Below are positions 27,351 to 35,678 of a stretch of 64,000 nt of DNA, one piece after another. The stretch covers positions 265,044 through 329,043 of the forward strand of contig JALHNO010000003.1 in NCBI GenBank assembly GCA_022843465.1, read 5' to 3'. Position 1 is the stretch's first letter, and each line of letters begins with the position of its first letter. The stretch is from Pseudomonadota bacterium. GTDB lineage: Bacteria; Pseudomonadota; Gammaproteobacteria; Xanthomonadales; Ahniellaceae. The position numbers and the translations under genes were made by a program. The notes under the pieces were generated by a model, which worked only from the letters and a program-made list of their open reading frames with translations, did no database searches and was not told the DNA's origin.

Positions 27351-27542
27351 GGGGACCTCGGGGATGCGGGAGGAAGGGAAAACGGGCACTTGGCGCCAAC
27401 GCGAGGCCCACCATTCTAGCTGATGCGTCCACCTGCGTATGCCGTAGTGCTGCCGGCCAGCGGGCAGGTGACGGGCAATGAGTGCCGGTCCCGGCGTTCT
27501 GCGGTCCCCCCGTTCAGTCGCCTGGGTTAGAATGCGCGGCCC

Positions 27543-27619
27543 GTCCTCGTAGCTCAGCTGGATAGAGCGTTCGCCTCCTAAGCGGAAGGTCGCCGGTTCG
27601 AATCCGGCCGAGGACGCCA
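27543..27619 (+). tRNA. tRNA-Arg (anticodon CCU), CCA encoded
   Basis: The 77-nt sequence folds as a standard tRNA. The 7-bp acceptor stem pairs GTCCTCG with CGAGGAC. The anticodon arm is TTCGC-CTCCTAA-GCGGA with anticodon CCU, followed by the T arm with GGTTCGAATCC, discriminator G and an encoded CCA. It reads AGG codons. A possible -10 box TAGAAT (27528-27533) with a GC-rich stretch after it lies just upstream. The trhO gene begins 26 bp after the CCA. Confidence 0.97.
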
Positions 27620-27645
27620 CTGTCGCTCCGCACTCAGCGCTCTGC

Positions 27646-28383
27646 ATGATCCGCAATCTCGCCGCCTATCACTTTGTTCCGATCGATTCTCCCGCTGAAC
27701 TGGTTACGGAAATCCGCGCCTATTGCAGCGAAACGGGGATGCTCGGCACCGTGCTCGTCGCGCCCGAGGGGATCAACTGCTTCCTGGCGGCGTCGGCCGA
27801 GGCCATCGACGGATTCGTGCACTGGATACGCAGCGATCCGCGCTTTGCGGCGATGCCGGTCAAGCTTAGCGACAGCGCATCGGCGCCGTTCCGACGCCTG
27901 CGCGTCAAACTCAAGCGCGAGATCATCACGTTTCGCCAGCACGGTATCGAGCCGGCATCGGCGCGCGCGCCGGCCGTCAGTCCGGCGACGCTGGCGCGCT
28001 GGCTGGCCCGGGGGTACGACGACTCGGGACGTGCGGTGCAGTTGCTCGATACGCGCAATGCCCAGGAAGTCGCACACGGCACCTTCGAAGGCGCGCTGAC
28101 GCTGCCGATCCAGTGCTTTACCGAGTTGCCCGAAGCGCTGGAGCCGCATCGGCAATCGCTGCAGGACAAGACCATCGTCAGCTTCTGCACCGGCGGTGTC
28201 CGTTGCGAGAAATCGGCGTTGTGGATGCGCGACGCCGGTTACGGCGATGTGCTGCAACTGGATGGCGGCATTCTGGGTTATTTCGAGCAGGTCGGCGGTT
28301 ACGGCTATCGCGATCGCTGCTTTGTATTCGACGAGCGCATCGCGCTCGATCCGCAGCTGCGGCCTTTGTCCCCGAGCGAATGA
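27646..28383 (+). CDS. trhO: tRNA uridine(34) hydroxylase TrhO (YceA-type rhodanese)
   Basis: TrhO hydroxylates uridine 34 of certain tRNAs, giving ho5U in an oxygen-dependent reaction. The 245-residue protein has an N-terminal ferredoxin-like domain ([31 protein letters not shown]) and a C-terminal rhodanese domain with the active-site loop CTGGVRCEK (Cys181). A final [24 protein letters not shown] stretch is typical of the family. The ATG lies 26 bp after the tRNA-Arg gene and has no visible ribosome binding site, so the gene may be co-transcribed with the tRNA. Length matches short members of the family. Confidence 0.93.
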   Translation: MIRNLAAYHFVPIDSPAELVTEIRAYCSETGMLGTVLVAPEGINCFLAASAEAIDGFVHWIRSDPRFAAMPVKLSDSASAPFRRLRVKLKREIITFRQHGIEPASARAPAVSPATLARWLARGYDDSGRAVQLLDTRNAQEVAHGTFEGALTLPIQCFTELPEALEPHRQSLQDKTIVSFCTGGVRCEKSALWMRDAGYGDVLQLDGGILGYFEQVGGYGYRDRCFVFDERIALDPQLRPLSPSE

Positions 28384-28430
28384 CCCAGAGCAGAGTCAAC
28401 CGCGCTGCCGGTGATCTTGATCTTGATCTT

Positions 28431-28754
28431 GTAGCGTGGCTTGCCGCGCTGATCTTGATTTTTTCGGAAAAGGACGAGTGCAGCGCAGCAAGCTACGCTC
28501 TTGTACGGCAACGTCAACATCAAGCGAGTAGGTCGGGTCCCGCGAAGCGGTACCCGACGTCGGAGTGTCCGCAGCATCAAGCTCCGCAACCACAACCGGA
28601 GCAACCGTCGCCACGCCGTTCGATGCTCGCAGAAGAAATCGGCGAGACGGCGCGGCGGATACCGCTGCGCGGGATCCGCCCTACGTGCTGGTTCCGGCCA
28701 TGGCGTCGAAACCAAAGCAAATTCAACGTCAAGAGCAGCGCGGCAAGCCACGCT
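28431..28754. repeat. Cluster of REP-like hairpins (two types, five copies)
   Basis: The 436-bp gap between trhO and the MetX-family gene contains no credible gene but has five palindromic elements. Type A is an 18-bp hairpin (AGCG-TGGC-TT-GCC-GCGCT form) at 28433-28450 (forward), with reverse copies at 28737-28754 (perfect inverse) and 28482-28499 (16 of 18). Type B is a 31-bp element headed by GTAGG at 28528-28558 (forward) and 28654-28684 (reverse), 26 of 31 identical. Differences between copies fall as compensatory pairs in the stems. The GTAG head and the inverted pairing are hallmarks of REP/BIME elements mobilised by RAYT transposases; none is encoded in the window. Confidence 0.8.
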
Positions 28755-28819
28755 CTATGGATCTCTACAGCGGAGCTGGTCAATCCCCTTGGCAACAGAA
28801 GCTTGGGGCGAGAGCAGCG

Positions 28820-29908
28820 CTACAAGCTGCCCAGAAAATTGCCGACCAGCGGCGAGAAGCGCTCGAAGTCGACCAGAAAGGCGTCATGGCCCTGGATGCT
28901 GGGCAGGGGGAAATAATCGACTACGGTGCCGCCATTGCGCAGGCCTTCTGCGATCTCGCGTTGCTGCTCGATCGGGAACAGGATATCGGTGCTGACGCCG
29001 ATCACCAGTGCCCGCCTTGCCTGCATGCGCGCCAGTGCAATCTCGACGGCACCGCCATGATCCGACAGGTCGAACCAGTCCATGGCGCGTGACAGATACA
29101 GATAACTGTTCGGATCGAAGCTGCCGACAAAGCGATCGGCCTGAGCTTCCAGGTAAGCCTCGATCTCGAATTCGCGTTCGAACGGCTGCTCGGGTCGGGT
29201 ATTCAGGCGCTTGCGACCGAACCGGTCGCGCCATTCGGCAGCCGATCGATAGGAGATCATGCCGAGCTTGCGTGCCGTCCGGAAGCCCTGCTCGGGCCAG
29301 TGGCTATCGGCATAGTTGCCGCCGTTCCAGTTCGGGTCGCGGCGGATCGATTCACGTTGCAGGGAGCGGATGGCGGTCGCAAAGGGCAGCGAGTACGGCG
29401 CCGTCGAAATCAGTACCAGATTCTGCGCGACACCGGGAAACATCACCGCGAACGCGAGCGCGCTCATGCCACCCATCGAGGGTCCGATCAGGCCGGCGAG
29501 GCGCTTGATGCCCAGGTGTTCCAGCACATGCCGTGCCGATTCGGCCACGTCTTCGAGCGTCAGTTCCGGAAAATCCAGGCGATAAACCCTGCCGGACTCG
29601 GGGTTGATCGAGGCGGGTCCCGTCGAGCCCTTGCAACTGCCCAGCGAATTGACGCAGATCACGAACCAGCGCTCGCTGTCGATCGCCTTGCCCTTCCCGA
29701 GCATGGCCTCCCACCAGCCCTGCTGCGGGTCGGCTGTGCTCGAAGCGGCGTGTGCGCTCGGTGACAATCCCGTCAGGATCAGGATGGCATTGCTGGCGCT
29801 GGCATTGAGCGTGCCCCAGGTCTCATAGGCGAGGCGCGCGCCGTGCAGGCTGCCGCCGCGGCGCAGGGTATAGGGCGAAGGCAGGTCCAGAAACTGGCTG
29901 GCAGTCAT
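28820..29908 (-). CDS. metX: MetX-family acyltransferase, probable serine O-succinyltransferase (or homoserine O-acyltransferase)
   Basis: This 362-residue alpha/beta hydrolase-fold enzyme belongs to the MetX family, which acylates homoserine or serine in Met/Cys synthesis. The nucleophile Ser144 lies in GPSMGGMSA, and the Asp (STDILFPIEQQ) and His (IQGHDAFLVDFERF) complete the triad. Segments such as RGGSLHGARLAYETWGTL, GLSPSAHAAS (residues 47-56) and SCKGSTGPASINP resemble the xanthomonad enzymes now regarded as serine O-succinyltransferases, which feed cysteine synthase, rather than classical homoserine acetyltransferases. That specificity is a judgement from memory of the family. The ATG at 29908 lacks a strong ribosome binding site. 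A cysK gene lies 17 kb away in the same window. Confidence 0.85.
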   Translation of the reverse strand: MTASQFLDLPSPYTLRRGGSLHGARLAYETWGTLNASASNAILILTGLSPSAHAASSTADPQQGWWEAMLGKGKAIDSERWFVICVNSLGSCKGSTGPASINPESGRVYRLDFPELTLEDVAESARHVLEHLGIKRLAGLIGPSMGGMSALAFAVMFPGVAQNLVLISTAPYSLPFATAIRSLQRESIRRDPNWNGGNYADSHWPEQGFRTARKLGMISYRSAAEWRDRFGRKRLNTRPEQPFEREFEIEAYLEAQADRFVGSFDPNSYLYLSRAMDWFDLSDHGGAVEIALARMQARRALVIGVSTDILFPIEQQREIAEGLRNGGTVVDYFPLPSIQGHDAFLVDFERFSPLVGNFLGSL

Positions 29909-30092
29909 CGAGGTAATCCGGGAGCAGGTTCCGCCGGCGCGCGAGCCGCACCGTCGAGCGGGGAATGATGACGCATGCGCGCCGCGATCGCGATAGCGAT
30001 GTGTATTATCCACATCACCCGAGGTGCGCTCGAAGGTGTTGGCGGATTGCCTGTGCCTTGCTGATCTGCACGCCAGAATACTAGGCTGGCGG

Positions 30093-30767
30093 ATGTCTGC
30101 CGATTCCCGCCGCGTTGATACTGCCCAGATCGAACCGCACCCGCGCCTGCACGAACTGCTGCGCAGGCACCAGCGCGAAACCTGGCGGGCGCCCTTGCAT
30201 GCGCCCACGGCACTGGCATTCGATCGTGTGCACGCCGTGCTTGCGGCACAGCGGCGCGACTTGATTCTGGATTCCGGCTGCGGCACCGGCGACAGCACCC
30301 TGGCGCTGGCTGCACATTTTCCGCAGCACTGGGTCATCGGCATTGACCAGAGCGCGGTGCGGCTGCGGCGGCACGCTGCGCAAGGATGTGCAGTGATCGG
30401 CAATGCCGTACTGGTGCGTGCCGAGCTTGCGAGTTTCTGGCGTCTGTTCAATGCCGCCGGTCTGCATGCCGAGCAGCACTATCTTCTGTACCCCAATCCC
30501 TGGCCGAAGGCCGCGCAACTGGCGCGACGCTGGCACGGACACCCGGTTTTCTTTGATCTGCTGCGTACCAGCGCGCATTTCGAACTGCGCAGCAACTGGC
30601 AGGTTTACGTTGCTGAGTTTGCCGAAGCCCTGCGATTTTCAGGTCGCGCCGATGCAGTGGCAGAGCCCTATGTTGCCGACCTTCCGTTGACCCCGTTCGA
30701 GCGCAAGTACCGCGACTCCGGCCATGCACTCTGGCGCGTGTGCAGCAAGCAGAACGCCAGCGGCTGA
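30093..30767 (+). CDS. TrmB-like (tRNA m7G methyltransferase family) SAM-dependent methyltransferase
   Basis: This 224-residue protein resembles TrmB, which makes N7-methylguanosine 46 in tRNA. Motif I is LILDSGCGTGDSTLALA, followed by VIGIDQSAVRL. The TrmB-specific loop appears as YLLYPNPWPKAAQLARRWHGHPVFF, differing from the usual PDPWPKKRHxKRR. The C-terminus has TPFERKYRDSGHALWRV, like the TxYExK region of TrmB. It may be a divergent paralogue rather than the main TrmB. The ATG at 30093 was chosen as the first that leaves a sensible N-terminus; an upstream start at 30024 is possible. It is convergent with metK. Confidence 0.8.
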   Translation: MSADSRRVDTAQIEPHPRLHELLRRHQRETWRAPLHAPTALAFDRVHAVLAAQRRDLILDSGCGTGDSTLALAAHFPQHWVIGIDQSAVRLRRHAAQGCAVIGNAVLVRAELASFWRLFNAAGLHAEQHYLLYPNPWPKAAQLARRWHGHPVFFDLLRTSAHFELRSNWQVYVAEFAEALRFSGRADAVAEPYVADLPLTPFERKYRDSGHALWRVCSKQNASG

Positions 30768-30778
30768 GCGCTGGCGTT
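30753..30778 (+). terminator. Hairpin spanning the TrmB-like stop codon
   Basis: A perfect 9-bp stem (AACGCCAGC / GCTGGCGTT) with an 8-nt loop encloses the stop codon of the TrmB-like gene. A second short hairpin (GGGGCG/CGCCCC) follows before the metK stop. There is no T-run. The stem is of the same CGCCAGC/GCTGGCG type as two other end-of-gene hairpins here. Confidence 0.5.
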
Positions 30779-30828
30779 CGGTGCACCGCTTTGGCAGAAC
30801 CTGGGGCGGCGATGCGCCCCGTCGGCGA

Positions 30829-32034
30829 TTACTTGCGCTTGATGCCTGCCGCCTTGGCGAGTTCCTCGGCCTTGTCGGTCTTCTCCCACGAGAACGCTGT
30901 GTAGCGACTGCCATCGAGTCCCTTCACTTCGTAGGGCGTGCGGCCGAAATGCCCGTAAGCCGCCGTGGCCTGGTACATCGGATGGATCAGATCCAGCATC
31001 TTGACGATGCCATACGGACGCAGATCGAAGTTGGCGCGGATCAGTCGTTCGATCTTGTCGTCGCTGATGCGGCCGGTGCCGAAGGTGGTAACCGAAATCG
31101 AGGTCGGTTCGGCCACGCCGATTGCGTAGCTGACCTGCACTTCGCATTTCTGTGCGAGACCCGCGGCCACGACATTCTTGGCGACATAACGCGCTGCATA
31201 GGCGGCCGAACGATCGACCTTGGACGGATCCTTGCCGGAGAACGCGCCGCCACCGTGACGGGCCATGCCGCCGTAGGTGTCGACAATGATCTTGCGGCCG
31301 GTCAGACCACAGTCGCCCACCGGTCCGCCGATCACGAACTTGCCGGTCGGATTGATGTGGAACTTGGTCTTGCGGTCGATCAGCTTGGAAGGCAGCACCG
31401 GCTTGATGATGGTCTCCATCACCGCCTCGACGAGGTCCTTCTGCTTGATGCCGGGGTCGTGCTGGGTCGACAGCACCACGGCGTCGATACCGGCGACCTT
31501 GTTGCCTTCATAGCGCAGGGTCACCTGCGACTTGGCATCCGGACGCAACCAGGGCAGCTTGCTCTTCTTGCCCTTGCGCACGCGTGCCTGCTGCTCGACC
31601 AGGCGATGCGAGTAATAGATCGGTGCCGGCATGAATTCCGGTGCTTCGTCGCAGGCGTAGCCGAACATCAGGCCCTGATCGCCAGCACCCTGTTCTTCCG
31701 GCTTCTTGCGATCCACACCCTGGGCGATATCCGGCGACTGCTTGCCGATCAGATTGAGGATGCCACAGGTATGGCCATCGAAGCCCACCTCCGAATTGGT
31801 GTAACCGATGTCATTGATGACCTTGCGCGCGATCGACTCGATATCGACCCACGCCGCCGTGGTCACTTCGCCGGCGACGATGGCGACGCCGGTCTTGACC
31901 ATGGTTTCGCAGGCGACACGTGCACGCTTGTCCTGCGACAGGATCGCGTCCAGCACCGCATCGGAGATCTGGTCGGCGAGCTTGTCCGGATGACCTTCGG
32001 ACACGGATTCAGAAGTAAACAGATAGCTGCTCAT
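30829..32034 (-). CDS. metK: S-adenosylmethionine synthetase
   Basis: MetK makes S-adenosylmethionine from methionine and ATP. The 401-residue protein shows the family signatures: [25 protein letters not shown] at the N-terminus, [44 protein letters not shown], and the [22 protein letters not shown] loop. The ATG at 32034 was chosen from the conserved start [22 protein letters not shown] lies about 13 bp upstream. A 13-bp palindrome (GGGGA-AAA-TCCCC) sits 55-67 bp before the start, next to a possible -10 box (TATCAT on the minus strand). The gene stands alone; no ahcY or methionine operon is adjacent. Confidence 0.97.
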   Translation of the reverse strand: MSSYLFTSESVSEGHPDKLADQISDAVLDAILSQDKRARVACETMVKTGVAIVAGEVTTAAWVDIESIARKVINDIGYTNSEVGFDGHTCGILNLIGKQSPDIAQGVDRKKPEEQGAGDQGLMFGYACDEAPEFMPAPIYYSHRLVEQQARVRKGKKSKLPWLRPDAKSQVTLRYEGNKVAGIDAVVLSTQHDPGIKQKDLVEAVMETIIKPVLPSKLIDRKTKFHINPTGKFVIGGPVGDCGLTGRKIIVDTYGGMARHGGGAFSGKDPSKVDRSAAYAARYVAKNVVAAGLAQKCEVQVSYAIGVAEPTSISVTTFGTGRISDDKIERLIRANFDLRPYGIVKMLDLIHPMYQATAAYGHFGRTPYEVKGLDGSRYTAFSWEKTDKAEELAKAAGIKRK

Positions 32035-32088
32035 TGCGTTTTTATATCCTCGTATCCGGATGGAAGGATGGAAAGGGCGCGCATGATA

Positions 32089-32101
32089 GGGGAAAATCCC
32101 C
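32089..32101. promoter_or_regulatory. Palindrome in the metK promoter region
   Basis: The 13-bp sequence GGGGAAAATCCCC has 5-bp arms around AAA. On the minus strand it is followed directly by TATCAT, a plausible -10 box for metK, so it would fall in the -35/-10 spacer. It may be an operator. The protein that binds it is unknown. Confidence 0.35.
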
Positions 32102-32231
32102 GGAAGCGCAGCAGGCACTTTAGCAGCCCGGTCCGGTGGTGATGTGGCGTTCAGCCAGCAGCCGGCCCGTGTGCCATGGTCGCTGGCCTTGCTGTATTGC
32201 GAAACCGGCGTGCATGTCCGAGGCTAGGCGG

Positions 32232-34649
32232 ATGAATTCCCTGCGCACCCTCGTGCTGTTTCTGCTGCTTTCGCCCCTGGCCACCGCACTGGCCCAGATC
32301 CTGCCGGTACGCGAGATCGAGGCGCCGGCTTGGGGGCGTGGCGGCGAAGACGATCTGTTTGGCTACGCCCTGGCGATGGACAACCAGGCGCTGATCGTCG
32401 GCATTCCCGGGGCGCCGACCACCAGCGCGCCCGGTAGCGGCATGGTCGAGATCTACACGCCGACGATGTCGGGCTGGCAGCTATTCCAGCGCCTGCAGCC
32501 TACCCAGAATGATCCCGATGAGAAGTTTGGCATCGCGCTGGCGCACTCCGCGGACGATCTGGCGGTTGGTTCCTGGGATGCCGGCTTTGGCAATGGCGAG
32601 GTAGCGGGTTCGGTACACCTCTACCAGCGTCTGTTCGGATTCTGGGTGCCTTCGATCCGGCTGGCGCCAGCCGAAACCGATGCCGGCGACGGCTTTGGTT
32701 CGGCGGTAGCGTTGGCGGGTGACTGGCTGGCGGTCACTGCGCCGGGCTACGACGACGACAGCGGGGTGCGCGGAGCCGTGTTTCTTTTCCATCGATCCGG
32801 AACCGACTGGACCCTGGCGCAGCGCATCGAGGGCGATGACAGTTCGCGCCCCGGGGGCTTCGGCTGCGCGCTCGCGATGGCGGCGGATCGGCTGTATATC
32901 GGCGACTGCCTGGGTGATGGCGCTGAGGGCAATACCGGCTCGGTGCATTGGTACACCTTGAGCGCTGGATCGGCTACGCGCGGCGGCCGGTTGCAGGCCC
33001 CCGATCTCGCCGGCGGCGATGGCTTCGGGGCGGTAATCGCGGCGTCCGCTACCGATGTGGTGGTGGCGGCCGGTGTTGGCAATCCGAATTCAGGTGCTAC
33101 CGATCGACTCTATTTTTTTCAGCGCGATGGCCTCGGCCACAGTCTGGTCGGCCAGCAGCCGCTGGCTTCAATCGCCGTCAGCCTGCATCTGCAAGGCGAC
33201 CATGCCCGGGTCGCAGGACCGGTCTGTGCTTCAGTCACGACACCGGGTCGGAGTATTTCCTGTGTCCGCAGCTATCAGAAGTCCGGGCCGCAATGGTTTG
33301 AACAGACACCCTACCTGCAGCAGCCCGAAGTCGGCTTCAACGGATTCGGTTGGGCAATCGCAGCCGATGCAGACGCCCTGCATGTCGGCAATCCGTTCCG
33401 CGATGTGGCGGCCGGGCCGTCCAGTGGTGCCGTCAGTCATTTCCTGATCAGCGTGCCCGAGCTGCCGCCGGATCGGCTGGAGCTGCCGCCGTCGTATTGG
33501 CGGTTTGCGTTCAATAGCGTAGTCGACGGCGATCTGATGCTGGCCTCGGATGCGCGCCTGGCCGCGCCGGATGATGCCAATGAGGGCGTCGCCTGGTTGC
33601 TGGACATCTCGCAGCCCGGCGCCCAGTTGCTGCAGCGGATCGAAGCGCCGGAACCCTACAGCTATGAGCGCTTTGCCAGCGACGTCGGCATCGCCGGCAA
33701 TCACATCGTGGTCTCGGCGCTGCGCCGTGTGCCCGGTGGCTCCACCCTGGTGTTGCGCAGTTATCAGCGCAATGGCGCGGCGCTCGATTTTGTCGACGAA
33801 TTCGATGTCTTCAGCGTGGCCGAGTTCAGCGGTATGAATATCAGCAGTCTGTTCCGGATGTCGGCGGACCGGCTTGCCGTGAGTGGCTCCGTGCGGACGC
33901 CGCGCGGTCGCCTGCCGCGCATTGGCGTGCTGCGTCGGGTCGCCAATTCCTGGGTGCTTGAAGCCCTGCTGCAGCCGCCGGCACAGGAAGAACAGCAGGT
34001 CATCAACAACAGCCGCCTGGTCATGCACGGCGATCGGATTGCGCTGGTGCAGGGCGAGATCCGGACTCCGCCCGCCGAGGCCCGGGCCTGGGTGATTTTC
34101 GTCTACCGCCGCAACGGTACCGATTGGACGCTCGAACAGGAAGTGCGTCCGGCACTCGACGATCCGCCGGCGACCATTCTGCTCAGTCTGGCCATGCAGG
34201 GTGACGAGCTTGCTGTCGCAACCGGCGATGTGCTGCAAAACGCCTTGCGCACACGCGTGCATACTTTCCGGTTCGATGGTGGCGCCTGGCTGGCAAGCGG
34301 ACGCATCGAGCCGCCCGTGGGTGTTTCGGAGTTTGGCCGGCAGCTCGATATCGAGCAGGGCAACCTGATCGTGGAATCCTTTCCCGTCGGCATCATCAAC
34401 GAGAATTTCGTGACGCCCCTGCGCCTGTACCGGGCGGATGGCGACAGCTGGTACGCCGCTGGCTCCTTCCTGCCGCAGACGGCTCCGCTCGGGGAGGGCC
34501 GCCTGTTTGACTTTGGTCTTCCGCGTCTGGTCGACGGTCGCCTCTTCGCTGGCGGGCGCCGCGAAGGACCCGGGGTCACCACCCATACCCATGGTGTGAT
34601 GTTCCAGTTCGATGTCCGCGTTCCGTTGTTTTCCAGCGGGTTCGAGTAA
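32232..34649 (+). CDS. Secreted FG-GAP-type repeat protein ending in a GFE motif
   Basis: This 805-residue protein has a signal peptide (MNSLRTLVLFLLLSPLATALAQ) and a series of FG-GAP/integrin-like beta-propeller repeats. Examples are DLFGYALAMDNQALIVGIPG, KFGIALAHSADDLAVGSWD, DGFGSAVALAGDWLAVTAPG and NGFGWAIAADADALHVGNP. Such proteins are extracellular or surface-bound and often bind ligands; no enzyme activity is seen. The final residues are PLFSSGFE. Short C-terminal GFE motifs recur in secreted proteins of Lysobacterales in my recollection, which might mark a sorting signal. The ATG at 32232 gives the signal peptide. It is divergent from metK and convergent with dusB. Confidence 0.85.
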   Translation: MNSLRTLVLFLLLSPLATALAQILPVREIEAPAWGRGGEDDLFGYALAMDNQALIVGIPGAPTTSAPGSGMVEIYTPTMSGWQLFQRLQPTQNDPDEKFGIALAHSADDLAVGSWDAGFGNGEVAGSVHLYQRLFGFWVPSIRLAPAETDAGDGFGSAVALAGDWLAVTAPGYDDDSGVRGAVFLFHRSGTDWTLAQRIEGDDSSRPGGFGCALAMAADRLYIGDCLGDGAEGNTGSVHWYTLSAGSATRGGRLQAPDLAGGDGFGAVIAASATDVVVAAGVGNPNSGATDRLYFFQRDGLGHSLVGQQPLASIAVSLHLQGDHARVAGPVCASVTTPGRSISCVRSYQKSGPQWFEQTPYLQQPEVGFNGFGWAIAADADALHVGNPFRDVAAGPSSGAVSHFLISVPELPPDRLELPPSYWRFAFNSVVDGDLMLASDARLAAPDDANEGVAWLLDISQPGAQLLQRIEAPEPYSYERFASDVGIAGNHIVVSALRRVPGGSTLVLRSYQRNGAALDFVDEFDVFSVAEFSGMNISSLFRMSADRLAVSGSVRTPRGRLPRIGVLRRVANSWVLEALLQPPAQEEQQVINNSRLVMHGDRIALVQGEIRTPPAEARAWVIFVYRRNGTDWTLEQEVRPALDDPPATILLSLAMQGDELAVATGDVLQNALRTRVHTFRFDGGAWLASGRIEPPVGVSEFGRQLDIEQGNLIVESFPVGIINENFVTPLRLYRADGDSWYAAGSFLPQTAPLGEGRLFDFGLPRLVDGRLFAGGRREGPGVTTHTHGVMFQFDVRVPLFSSGFE

Positions 34650-34669
34650 CCGCCAATGCGTCGCCGCGA

Positions 34670-35662
34670 TCAGGCGGCGCGGGCGACGGGTTCCGGCCCG
34701 CAGAAATGCGCCGCGGTGATCCGTAGCTGATCCTGGGTGTTCCCGGCCTGGTTGACCAGGGCACGAAAGGCTGCGGCATCCGGATCGGCCTTGGCGTACC
34801 AGCCCAGATGCTTGCGGGCGATGCGCACGCCCTGCTGTTCGCCGTAGAACGCGTACAGATTGTGCAGGTGGCCGCTCAGCACATCGAACATCGTCGCGCG
34901 CGACGGCGGTGGCAGGCGTTCTCCGGTGGCCAGAAAGTGCGCGACTTCGCGGAAGATCCACGGACGGCCCTGGGCGGCGCGACCGATCATCACCGCGTCG
35001 GCACCGGTCAGCTGCAACACCTGCGCGGCTTTTTCTGGGCTGTCGATATCGCCATTGGCGAGCACCGGAATCGATACCGCCTGCTTGATCGCGCGGATGG
35101 TCTCGTACTCGGCCTCGCCGAGATAGAGATCGGCACGGGTGCGGCCATGCACGGCGAGTGCGGCGATGCCGGCGTCCTCGGCAATGCGCGCGATCGTCAC
35201 GCCATTGCGGTTGTCGCGATTCCAGCCGGTGCGGATCTTCAGCGTGACCGGCACCTCCACCGCACGCACCACCGCCGCGACAATCCGTGCGACCAGCGCC
35301 TCGTTCTGCAACAAGGCCGACCCGGCCGCCACATTGCAGACCTTCTTGGCTGGGCAGCCCATATTGATATCGATGATCTGCGCGCCATGATCGACATTGA
35401 AACGCGCGGCATCGGCCAGCATCGCCGGATCGTAACCGGCGATCTGCACGCTGATCGGATCGGGCTCGCCGCAATGATCCATGCGCTGCTGTGACTTGCG
35501 CGTGTGCCAGAGCCGGGGATCGGCGGTGGTCATCTCACTGACGGCCAGACCCGCGCCCAGCTGCTTGCACAGCTGGCGAAACGGTTTGTCGGTGATGCCC
35601 GCCATCGGCGCGAGCACAACATGGGGCTGGATCAGGTAGGGACCGATACGCATGGCGGGCAT
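34670..35662 (-). CDS. dusB: tRNA-dihydrouridine synthase B
   Basis: DusB reduces specific uridines in the tRNA D-loop using FMN and NADPH. The 330-residue protein has the TIM-barrel hallmarks: VVLAPMAGITDKPFRQLCKQLGAGL, DINMGCPAKKV with the catalytic Cys at residue 103, LKIRTGWN, LAVHGRTRADLYLG and IPVLANGDIDSPEKA, followed by the C-terminal helical domain (IARKHLGWYAK). The start may be the ATG at 35662 or the one at 35653; neither has a good ribosome binding site. The gene is not followed by fis, its usual partner in many gammaproteobacteria. The 117-bp tandem array begins 17 bp upstream, so the leader of dusB lies within repeat DNA. Confidence 0.95.
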   Translation of the reverse strand: MPAMRIGPYLIQPHVVLAPMAGITDKPFRQLCKQLGAGLAVSEMTTADPRLWHTRKSQQRMDHCGEPDPISVQIAGYDPAMLADAARFNVDHGAQIIDINMGCPAKKVCNVAAGSALLQNEALVARIVAAVVRAVEVPVTLKIRTGWNRDNRNGVTIARIAEDAGIAALAVHGRTRADLYLGEAEYETIRAIKQAVSIPVLANGDIDSPEKAAQVLQLTGADAVMIGRAAQGRPWIFREVAHFLATGERLPPPSRATMFDVLSGHLHNLYAFYGEQQGVRIARKHLGWYAKADPDAAAFRALVNQAGNTQDQLRITAAHFCGPEPVARAA

Positions 35663-35678
35663 TGTGACGGCAAATCCA

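Noticed and set aside
28384..28819. Possible small gene in the trhO-metX gap
   Set aside because: The open frames there run through palindromic repeats and show no start signal or domain.
34662..34679. Bidirectional terminator between the FG-GAP gene and dusB
   Set aside because: The CGCCGC/GCGGCG hairpin overlaps the last codons of dusB and lacks T-runs; in GC-rich DNA such a stem is common by chance.
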